Source: CAYWRO01 sp964460345 (GTDB lineage Bacteria; Planctomycetota; Phycisphaerae; Phycisphaerales; UBA1924). From it: a stretch of 12,941 nucleotides of DNA. The stretch spans positions 1-12,941 of the forward strand of contig CAYWRO010000089.1 of the NCBI GenBank assembly GCA_964460345.1, written 5' to 3'. The translations under genes were made by a program, and so were the position numbers. Below the pieces are notes generated by a model. That model made no database searches. It saw nothing but the letters and a program-made list of their open reading frames with translations, and was not told where the DNA came from. How positions within the stretch are numbered: the stretch's first letter is position 1; each line of letters starts with the position of its first letter. This document shows positions 5,980-12,536 of this stretch, in pieces.

Positions 5980-7014
5980 TCAGTCATGGGCTGCCATCAA
6001 TGCCGCAGGGTCCGAGAATTCGGCCCCTGACACGGCCAAAGCAGCCGTTTCAGCTCGAAAACGGTCCAGCGCCCGGTAAACCGCCGCGGCGTCCGGCGCC
6101 AGCCGCACCTCATCCTTCAGGGCCTTGCAGGGCCCCAGCCGCTTGGCAAACCAGGAGATCCGCCGCCGGATCTGGTAGAGGGCATAGTGCTCGCTGCGAA
6201 ACTCGGCCATCAGATCGAAGTAACGCCTGACCAGGTCGATTCTTTCATCGAGCGAGGGCGGAACGAAAATTTCGCCCTTCTGGAGCGCCCAGGCGGCCTG
6301 GAACAGCCACGGCGTGCTCAGGGCGCCACGTCCGATCATCACGCCGTCGCACCCCGTCAAGTCCATCATGCGCAGGACGTCTTCCGGCTCCCGGACGTCC
6401 CCGTTGCCCAGGACCGGCACGCGGCCGCCCACCGCCTCCACCACGCGGCGGATCCCCTCTAAGTCCACCTCGCCGCGGAACTTCTGTTCCGTCGTGCGGC
6501 CATGGATCGTGATCGCCGCGGCCCCCGCATCCACCAGCCGGGGGGCGAGCGACTCGGCCACCGGCTGCCCGTCGAACCACCCCAGCCGCAGTTTGGCGGT
6601 CACCGGCCGGCCGGTTGCCCCGACCACGGCCTCCATGATTTGCAGGGCCCGGTCCGGGTCACACAGCAGCTTCGAGCCCCCATCCTTCTTACAGACCTTG
6701 TCGACGGGGCAGCCCATGTTGATGTCGATCACGGTGGCCCCGTGGTCCTCCGCCCAGCGGGCCCCCTCCGCCATGATCGCCGGATCCGCCCCGTAGAGCT
6801 GCATCCCGACGGGCTGGTCGAGATCGTGCGTCCGGGCCAAGTCCAGGCTGGTGGCAGTGCCGCGGAGCAGCCCCTGCGGGCTCAGCAGGTCCGTGCATGC
6901 GAGTCCGACCCCGCCGAAGGAGCGGCAGATGATCCGGAACGCCAGATCGCAGTATCCCGCGATCGGCGCAAGTAGAAGATTGGACTCGAGTTGGACATCC
7001 CTGAACCGGAGCAT
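5980..7014 (-). CDS. dusB: tRNA-dihydrouridine synthase (DusB-like)
   Basis: This 344-residue flavoenzyme would reduce uridine to dihydrouridine in tRNA D-loops using FMN and NADPH. The FMN and catalytic motifs are in order: LLLAPIAGYCDLAFR (13-27), MQLYG (71-75), DINMGCPVDKV with catalytic C102, KLRLGW (141-146), HGRT (171-174), VLGNGDV (201-207) and MIGRGAL (226-232). The C-terminal helical region (about 255-344) completes the family length. The start at MLRFRDVQL is preferred. The 22 codons upstream would translate the palindromic repeat (FTARRAVPP) and match no Dus N-terminus. No Shine-Dalgarno sequence precedes the ATG at 7014; there is a C7 run instead. The repeat lies 19 bases upstream, so the mRNA leader would carry strong hairpins. 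The subfamily label is approximate. Confidence 0.92.
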   Translation of the reverse strand: MLRFRDVQLESNLLLAPIAGYCDLAFRIICRSFGGVGLACTDLLSPQGLLRGTATSLDLARTHDLDQPVGMQLYGADPAIMAEGARWAEDHGATVIDINMGCPVDKVCKKDGGSKLLCDPDRALQIMEAVVGATGRPVTAKLRLGWFDGQPVAESLAPRLVDAGAAAITIHGRTTEQKFRGEVDLEGIRRVVEAVGGRVPVLGNGDVREPEDVLRMMDLTGCDGVMIGRGALSTPWLFQAAWALQKGEIFVPPSLDERIDLVRRYFDLMAEFRSEHYALYQIRRRISWFAKRLGPCKALKDEVRLAPDAAAVYRALDRFRAETAALAVSGAEFSDPAALMAAHD

Positions 7015-7028
7015 GGGGGGGTGAACTG

Positions 7029-7110
7029 TAGGTGGTGGCACGGCTCTCCGAGCCGTGAAAAACCGAGGTGGCCTTGTCATTCACGGCTCGGAGAGCCGTG
7101 CCACCTCCTA
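7029..7110. repeat. BIME-like inverted pair of type 1 palindromes
   Basis: Two exact 26-base type 1 units lie head to head at 7034-7059 (+) and 7080-7105 (inverted), separated by 20 bases. Pairing continues outward through TAGG/CCTA with one T/T mismatch, giving 31-base arms. Each unit can fold into its own 8-bp hairpin, or the two can pair into one long hairpin. The pair occupies most of the 125-base gap between the divergent dus and permease genes, so both mRNAs could carry it in their leaders. Confidence 0.93.
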
Positions 7111-7139
7111 TCCTTCCAGCCCTACGGACGGGAGCCCAC

Positions 7140-8765
7140 GTGTATCAGGCGCTGCTCACCCGCAAATACCTGACAAGCAAGGTGATGCCACTGCTGGCGG
7201 TTGCGGCGGTCCTGCTCTGCACGGCCACCGTGCTCATCGTGTGGTCCATCATGGGCGGCTTCCTGGTCATGCTCCTGAACTCCGGCCGCGGGATGATTGG
7301 GGATGTGATCATCACGTGGCCGACCGTCGGCTTCGCCCACTACGAGGACCTGGCCGAGCGGCTTGAGGCCGACCCGATGGTCGCGGGCGCGACCCCCGTG
7401 ATCGAGGTTTTTGGCGTCGTGACCCTGCCGGACGACCGCGTCATGGGCGTCCAGATCATGGGGATCCAGCCGGAGTCGTTCGCCCGCGTGACGGGGTATG
7501 AGCAGGCGCTCTGGTGGCGGCCGCTGGACGAGCCCCTTCCCAAGGACAACATCCGCGCCGACCCGCGCCTGGGCGAGGCCCGCGGCGAGGTTCCCCGGCG
7601 TGTTGCACCGGAGTTCGACGACAGGGCCCGCTGGGAGCAGTACCTGCGCGAGGGCCTGCGCCTGCAGGAGCAGGACCCGGTGACCGGCGAATGGCGCGAC
7701 GCCGCGGTGCTCGGGATTGAGTTGTCCGGTTTTTCGCTTCGCCAGCCGCAGGGGTGGTACGACCCGGCCTCACATGCCGGCCGGCGGACCGACACCGGCG
7801 ACATCGAGTGGTTTCCCGGCTTCATCGTGGATCAGCAGGTGACCATCAGTGTCCTGCCGACGGATCGGCGCGGCCGCGGCATTGAAATGGAGTCGCGCCG
7901 CTTCCCGGTGGCCAACGAGTTTCGCAGCGGGATCTTCGAGATCGACAGCAAGACGATCATCCTGCCGCTCTCGTCGCTTCAACAGATGCTCAAGATGGAC
8001 AAGGCGGTCCGGGTCCGGATGAATCCCGACGAGGACGCCTTCGCTGGATTCGATGAGGGGGACGAGGCGAGCGATGAGCGCGGTGATGGCGGTGGTGGGG
8101 CGCAGGTGGTGGGCGTTGAGCCGGCGCGCGTGACGACGGTGCTCGTGAAGGCCGAGGCCGGGATCGAGCCGGAAGTGCTGCGCGACCGTTGCGTGGCGAT
8201 CTACAGGGAGTTTGCCCAGGCGCACCCCGGCGAGGTTCCCAGCGGCATGCAGATGGACAATCCCACGACGATTTCGACGTGGGAGCGCCAGCAGGCGATG
8301 TTCATTGCGGCCGTGAAGAAAGAAACGGCGCTGGTGCTTGGGATTCTGATCTTCATCTCGTTCGTGGTGTCGTTCCTGATCCTGGCGATTTTCTGGGCGA
8401 TGGTGAGCGAGAAGACGCGCGACATCGGCATTCTGCGGGCGCTCGGGGCGAGCCGGGCGGGCGTGGCGTGGTTGTGGCTGCGGTACGGGCTCGTGATCGG
8501 CGTAGTCGGTTCAATCCTCGGCATGGCGTGCGCGTACGCGATTGTGTGGAACATCAACCCGATCCACGACTGGCTCGGGCGCATCTTCGGCCTGACGATC
8601 TGGGACCCGCAGATCTATTACCTCTTCGAGATCCCGAACGACGTGGTGCCGTGGAAGGCGGTCACGGTTTTTGCAGGCGGACTCTTCTTCAGCGTGATGG
8701 GGGCGCTGATTCCAGCGCTGCGAGCAGCGTACATGGACCCTGTCAAAGCACTGCGGTTTGAATAA
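7140..8765 (+). CDS. lolC: LolC/FtsX-like ABC transporter permease
   Basis: This 541-residue protein has the four-helix plan of the LolC/LolE/MacB superfamily. TM1 is at about 15-41. A large extracytoplasmic domain (about 45-390) follows. TM2 is at about 398-423, TM3 at about 449-471 and TM4 at about 507-527, ending in the typical ALIPALRAAYMDPVKALRFE. The motif SEKTRDIGILRALGAS after TM2 is the cytoplasmic coupling region that meets the ATPase. An acidic, Gly-rich loop (DEGDEASDERGDGGGG) interrupts the soluble domain. The GTG at 7140 is chosen because GGGAG lies five bases upstream and VYQALLTRKYLTSK is the usual N-terminus. An earlier start would translate the repeat. Only one permease is present, so a homodimer is likely. 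The substrate may be lipoproteins as in Lol, or other cargo as in MacB-type systems. Confidence 0.87.
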   Translation: MYQALLTRKYLTSKVMPLLAVAAVLLCTATVLIVWSIMGGFLVMLLNSGRGMIGDVIITWPTVGFAHYEDLAERLEADPMVAGATPVIEVFGVVTLPDDRVMGVQIMGIQPESFARVTGYEQALWWRPLDEPLPKDNIRADPRLGEARGEVPRRVAPEFDDRARWEQYLREGLRLQEQDPVTGEWRDAAVLGIELSGFSLRQPQGWYDPASHAGRRTDTGDIEWFPGFIVDQQVTISVLPTDRRGRGIEMESRRFPVANEFRSGIFEIDSKTIILPLSSLQQMLKMDKAVRVRMNPDEDAFAGFDEGDEASDERGDGGGGAQVVGVEPARVTTVLVKAEAGIEPEVLRDRCVAIYREFAQAHPGEVPSGMQMDNPTTISTWERQQAMFIAAVKKETALVLGILIFISFVVSFLILAIFWAMVSEKTRDIGILRALGASRAGVAWLWLRYGLVIGVVGSILGMACAYAIVWNINPIHDWLGRIFGLTIWDPQIYYLFEIPNDVVPWKAVTVFAGGLFFSVMGALIPALRAAYMDPVKALRFE

Positions 8766-8877
8766 GGTGAACTGTGCAAACTGCTTGCGGCGAGCATCAA
8801 GACGACCCGATCACGCATGGTGCGGCCATGAACGTTCATCATTCATTGACAATTGACCATTGACCATTGCTCATCAC
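8766..8877 (+). promoter_or_regulatory. Gap before lolD with palindrome
   Basis: This 112-base gap contains the perfect 12-base palindrome ATGAACGTTCAT (8828-8839) and then tandem heptads (8844-8871). No Shine-Dalgarno sequence precedes the lolD ATG. The palindrome could be a regulator site, since its GAACGTTC core resembles TetR-type operators. That role is inference. Confidence 0.4.
8844..8871 (+). repeat. Four tandem heptads before lolD
   Basis: The units are CATTGAC, AATTGAC, CATTGAC and CATTGCT, four consecutive seven-base units ending six bases before the lolD ATG. The tract is AT-rich compared with the flanking DNA. It resembles the heptameric short tandem repeats known from cyanobacteria in form only. 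Confidence 0.8.
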
Positions 8878-9750
8878 ATGCCGTTCTTATCCGCGCACAA
8901 CCTGTTCAAGACCTACCGCCTCGGCAAGGTGTTCGTGCCGGTTCTGCGCGGGGCTTCCATTGAGGTTGAGAAGGGGGAGTGGGTTGCGGTGCTGGGGGCA
9001 TCGGGGAGCGGCAAGTCGACGCTGCTGCATCTGCTGGGCGGGCTGGATCGGCTGGATCGAAAGAGTGTTGCGAAATGTGCGCGGTGCGGATACTCGCTTG
9101 CCGGGGTCAAGCAGGGGCAGTGTCCGGAGTGCGGCGAGCCGTGCGGCGTCGGGGGGACGATCAGTTTCGAGGGTCGGGAGGTGACCGGCTTCGGTGCGCG
9201 TGAACTGGACGTCTATCGCCGCACGGCGGTGGGCTTCGTGTTTCAGTTCTACCACCTGCTGCCGGAACTGAACGTCGTGCAGAATGTCACGGTTGGCGCG
9301 ATGATCGGGCGAGGGCGGCTGGCGTTCCGATCGTCGGGGGCGGCGGAGCGTGCGGAGCGCCTGCTGAGCGACTTTGGCCTGGGGGGACGGCTCAGGCACC
9401 GGCCGCGGGAGTTGTCGGGGGGCGAGCGGCAGCGGGTGGCGATCGCACGGTCGCTGATCAACAGCCCCCCGGTCCTGCTGGCGGACGAGCCGACGGGGAA
9501 CCTGGATCAGAAGACGGGGGCGGCGATCCTCGACGCGGTGGCCGAGCACCGGGCGGCGACGGGGCTGACGATCGTCATGGTGACCCACGATGCGGCCGTC
9601 GCCGCGAGGGCGGACCGGGTGGTCCATCTGGTGGATGGTCGGGTTGCGGACGGGCCGAAAGAGGCAGGAGAGGGGGAAGCGGGTAGGGCAAATCCCGAAC
9701 GAGATGGAGCACGGCGGGACGAGGTAGCAAAAATGCCACCTGCCCGGTAA
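8878..9750 (+). CDS. lolD: LolD-like ABC ATPase with internal zinc ribbon
   Basis: This 290-residue ATPase has Walker A GASGSGKST (40-48), Q-loop Q123 in VFQFYHLLPELNV, signature LSGGERQ (179-185), Walker B VLLADEP with E204, D-loop NLD (208-210) and H237 in VTHD. The FQFYHLLPELNVVQNV stretch is characteristic of the LolD/MacB group that pairs with FtsX-type permeases. The oddity is a segment of about 30 residues (about 61-93) between Walker A and the Q-loop. It contains C67, C70, C82, C85 and C89 in a CxxCGYxLxG...CPECGEPC pattern, a zinc-ribbon form common in planctomycete proteins, where relatives have only PDSG. Residues 256-290 are a charged low-complexity tail. The ATG at 8878 fits the family N-terminus (LSAHNLFKTYRLG). 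A TTG at 8860 is possible but lies inside the heptad repeats. The permease is immediately upstream. Confidence 0.9.
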   Translation: MPFLSAHNLFKTYRLGKVFVPVLRGASIEVEKGEWVAVLGASGSGKSTLLHLLGGLDRLDRKSVAKCARCGYSLAGVKQGQCPECGEPCGVGGTISFEGREVTGFGARELDVYRRTAVGFVFQFYHLLPELNVVQNVTVGAMIGRGRLAFRSSGAAERAERLLSDFGLGGRLRHRPRELSGGERQRVAIARSLINSPPVLLADEPTGNLDQKTGAAILDAVAEHRAATGLTIVMVTHDAAVAARADRVVHLVDGRVADGPKEAGEGEAGRANPERDGARRDEVAKMPPAR

Positions 9751-9784
9751 GGCGGTACTATCTTCCGATCGCCCGGAGACGCCA

Positions 9785-10714
9785 TTGACAGCCGCTTCGC
9801 AGAGTCCCGTCATCAACGTGAAGACAGACCGGCAGGTGAGGCGTTCGCGCTGGCCTGTGCCGGACAGCGACCTTTACGCGCAGGTGATCGAGATCGGGTC
9901 GGGTTTGCCCATTGTCTTTCTGCACGGGCTCGTCGGGCTGAACGAACACTGGGAGCAGGTTGTCGAGCGCGTCTGCGGGCGGGTGCGATGCATTCTCTTT
10001 GAGTTGCCGCTGCTGCAACTTCGCGGCGAGCACTGCAGCGTGCAGGGCGTGGAGCGCCTGACCGCGCGGTTCCTTGCGGACTACATGGATGAGCCGGCCG
10101 TGCTGGCGGGCAACTCCTTCGGCGGCCATGTCGCCGTTCGGATTGCGCTGGGGCACCCGCAGTTGACGCGCGGGCTTGTGCTGGCGGGGGCGAGCGGGCT
10201 CATCGAGAAGTCGATGGTCAGCGATGTGCAGATCCGGCCGAGCCGCGAGTGGCTGCGGCGCAAGATCGGGGAACTGTTCTTCAACCCCGGCGAGCACATG
10301 CGCGAGGCGGATCTGGAGCGGGCTTACCGCGAACTGTCCGATCGTCGCAACGCCCGCGCGATGGTGAAGCTGTCGCGCTCAGCGCGGCGGGATCACCTCG
10401 GCGAGCGCATGCCTCAGATGCAGATGCCCGTGCTGCTGATCTGGGGACGGCAGGACATCGTTACGCCACCGGAAGCGGCCGAGCAGTTTCAGCGGTTGAT
10501 TCCCGACACGCGCATCGTCTGGTTCGATGATTGCGGGCACGTGCCGATGGTCGAGTGCGCCGATGCGTTCGCCGAGTCGCTTCTGAAGTTTGCCGATGAA
10601 CTCAGCAACGGAACCGGATCGGGCAACGGGGCCGTGCCGACGAGCGCCGGCACGAACGGCCACGCGCACAACGGCCACAGCCACAGCGCGGCCGGTCGCA
10701 ACGGGCGAGGGTGA
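9785..10714 (+). CDS. Alpha/beta hydrolase
   Basis: This 309-residue alpha/beta-hydrolase has the oxyanion segment FLHGLVG (45-51), nucleophile elbow GNSFGG with S111, the acid D224 in WGRQDIVTPPEAA and H252 in DCGHVPMVE, so the catalytic triad is complete. The substrate cannot be told from sequence; esters or thioesters are likely. The start is TTG at 9785, supported by GGAGA five bases upstream. No alternative ATG is close. The C-terminal tail (about 275-309) is Asn/Gly/His-rich, with four histidines in HAHNGHSH, and is unlikely to be part of the fold. The GH3 gene begins one base after its TGA, so the two are probably translationally coupled. Confidence 0.87.
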   Translation: MTAASQSPVINVKTDRQVRRSRWPVPDSDLYAQVIEIGSGLPIVFLHGLVGLNEHWEQVVERVCGRVRCILFELPLLQLRGEHCSVQGVERLTARFLADYMDEPAVLAGNSFGGHVAVRIALGHPQLTRGLVLAGASGLIEKSMVSDVQIRPSREWLRRKIGELFFNPGEHMREADLERAYRELSDRRNARAMVKLSRSARRDHLGERMPQMQMPVLLIWGRQDIVTPPEAAEQFQRLIPDTRIVWFDDCGHVPMVECADAFAESLLKFADELSNGTGSGNGAVPTSAGTNGHAHNGHSHSAAGRNGRG

Positions 10715-10715
10715 T

Positions 10716-12395
10716 GTGAACGCGGCAGGACCTCTCGTGAGCCACCGACAGCCGCGGTGGACGCCGTTGATCGGGATGGGCTTGTCGGCCCGTGTTGCGG
10801 CGCGACGGCGGCTGCTGGGGGATCTGGATCACTGGCGACGACGGACGGCTTCGCTCCAGCGCGATCAGTTGCGCACACTGCTGAGGACGGCGGCGAACAC
10901 GCGGTTCGGGCGCGAGCGGGACTTTGCACGCCTGGCGATGCTCGATGATGGTGAGATCGTCGCGGCGTACCGGAGCGTTGTGCCGGTGGGGGACTACGAA
11001 GCGTTTCGCGACCCGCTGGCGCGCATGCGCGAAGGGGGGGAGCGCGATCTGCTCTGGCCGGGTCTGGTGCGCGATTACGCGCAGACCTCCGGCACGACGG
11101 CCGGGGACAAGTACATCCCGGTCTCGAGTGCGATGCTGCGGAGCAACTACCGGGCGGCCCTGGACATCTTCGCGCATGCGGAGCGCTTCGGCGTGTCGCT
11201 GGCGGACCTGCTCCGCGGCAAGGCGCTGTTTCTGGGCGGCTCGACAAAGGTGGTGGCCAACGAGCACGGCGTGCGCACGGGGGACCTGTCGGGCCTGGTC
11301 GCGCCGCTGATCCGGTGGCCGTTGAGCGAGATCTACCTGCCCGGGCCGGATGTCGCGCTGATGGACCACTGGCCGAGCAAGATCGAGGCGATGGCGCGCC
11401 GGTGCCTGCGCCAGGATGTCCGGATGGTCAACGGCATGGTCTCCTGGTCGCTCGTTCTGATGGAGCGGGTGCTGGAACTGGCGCGGGAGCGCGGCCCGTT
11501 TGAGTCGCTGCGCGAGGTGTGGCCGAACCTGCGACTGTTTGTCCATGGCGGCGTGAAGTACTCCCCCTTCGAAGCGCGGCTTCGGCAGGTCTGGTCAGGG
11601 TCGCCGGATGGAGATGACTTTCCTGCGCGGCTGGAGCTCTACCCGGCCAGTGAAGGTTTCATTGCGATTCAGGACGTGCAGGGCGACGCGGGGCTGCGGC
11701 TGCTGGCGGACATCGGGATCTTCTACGAGTTCGTGCCGCTGGAAGCAGTGCAGCGGGGAGAGGTGGACCCGCCGGCATTCACGTGCGACGAGGTGGAGCC
11801 GGGCGTCCGGTACGTGGTGGTGATGACGACGTGCGCGGGGCTGTGGCGATATCTGATCGGGGATGTCGTCGAGTTCGACACCGCGCCGGATCGGCTTGAT
11901 GGACGGCCCGGGTGGGGTGGGGATCGCGCGGGGCTGCGGGACGGCGGCGGGCCATGCCGACTGCGGATCGTGGGGCGGCACCGGCTGTTCATCAACGCGT
12001 TCGGCGAGAACCTGATTGTCGAGCACATCGAGAACGCGGTGGTCGCCGCGGCGAGGCAGACGGGGCTGATGGTGGGGGAGTTCACCGCCGCGCCGGTCTA
12101 TCCGGGCGATGGGCGACGCGCAGGGCTGGAGCTGGCGGCGGAGTTCGACGCGGAGCCATCCGCCGCGGCGGTGGGGGCGTTCGCATCGGCTTTCGATGCG
12201 GCGCTCAAGGCGCAGAACGTGGACTACACGACGAAGCGGACGGGGGATGTGGGGATGGCGCCCCCGACGATTACGGTGCTTGCGCCGGGGACGATCCACC
12301 GGTGGATGGAGTCGCGCGGGAAGCTCGGGGGGCAGCACAAGTGCCCGCGGTGCGCGAACCACCGGGAGTTGATTGAGCAGATCGTCGGTCCGTAA
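10716..12395 (+). CDS. GH3-family acyl-adenylate-forming enzyme
   Basis: This 559-residue protein matches the GH3 (auxin-responsive) family, acyl-adenylating enzymes that in plants conjugate hormone acids to amino acids. The ATP-binding motifs are all present: TSGTTAGDKYIPVS (124-137), YPASEGFIAIQ (309-319) and WRYLIGDVVEF (378-388), followed by the hinge RIVGRHRLFINAFGENL and the C-terminal LGGQHKCPRC. The bacterial substrate is unknown. A Gly/Arg-rich stretch (about 391-414) interrupts the hinge approach. I chose GTG at 10716, with GAGG five bases upstream and one base after the hydrolase stop. GTG at 10737, with AGGA six bases upstream, is nearly as good. The coupled hydrolase suggests the two enzymes make and break, or edit, the same acyl product; this is inference. 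Confidence 0.88.
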   Translation: MNAAGPLVSHRQPRWTPLIGMGLSARVAARRRLLGDLDHWRRRTASLQRDQLRTLLRTAANTRFGRERDFARLAMLDDGEIVAAYRSVVPVGDYEAFRDPLARMREGGERDLLWPGLVRDYAQTSGTTAGDKYIPVSSAMLRSNYRAALDIFAHAERFGVSLADLLRGKALFLGGSTKVVANEHGVRTGDLSGLVAPLIRWPLSEIYLPGPDVALMDHWPSKIEAMARRCLRQDVRMVNGMVSWSLVLMERVLELARERGPFESLREVWPNLRLFVHGGVKYSPFEARLRQVWSGSPDGDDFPARLELYPASEGFIAIQDVQGDAGLRLLADIGIFYEFVPLEAVQRGEVDPPAFTCDEVEPGVRYVVVMTTCAGLWRYLIGDVVEFDTAPDRLDGRPGWGGDRAGLRDGGGPCRLRIVGRHRLFINAFGENLIVEHIENAVVAAARQTGLMVGEFTAAPVYPGDGRRAGLELAAEFDAEPSAAAVGAFASAFDAALKAQNVDYTTKRTGDVGMAPPTITVLAPGTIHRWMESRGKLGGQHKCPRCANHRELIEQIVGP

Positions 12396-12480
12396 GTGGT
12401 TGTTGTTATAGGACTTGGCGGTCAGTGGCGCGGGCGGTGCGGGAAGGTTGACAACCGGGGGCTGTGAAGCGTGAGGGCGG

Positions 12481-12509
12481 TTGACCCGATCGGAAAGTTA
12501 GTGTACGCT
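12481..12509 (+). promoter_or_regulatory. Candidate sigma-70 promoter
   Basis: TTGACC (12481-12486) matches five of six -35 bases. After a 17-base spacer comes TACGCT (12504-12509), which shares three of six -10 bases. It lies upstream of the gene at 12537 with a well-placed ribosome binding site. The -10 lies within the palindromic operator. Confidence 0.5.
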
Positions 12510-12526
12510 TAGTTAGCGTTCACTAA
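12498..12526. promoter_or_regulatory. Long palindromic operator, TetR-like
   Basis: TTAGTGTACGCT (12498-12509) and AGCGTTCACTAA (12515-12526) are inverted repeats with one mismatch in twelve, around TAGTT. The inner 18 bases (12509-12526) also form a TetR-style palindrome with seven of nine half-site matches. The site overlaps the -10 and ends against the ribosome binding site, the classic layout for repression. The regulator is not in the window. Confidence 0.72.
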
Positions 12527-12536
12527 AGGAGCTGCC

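Noticed and set aside
7029..7110. Inverted repeats as ends of an insertion sequence
   Set aside because: Only 20 bases lie between them, with no transposase and no target duplication.
12415..12480. Terminator after GH3
   Set aside because: GGTTGACAACC is a short palindrome without a T-tract. I see no stable hairpin.
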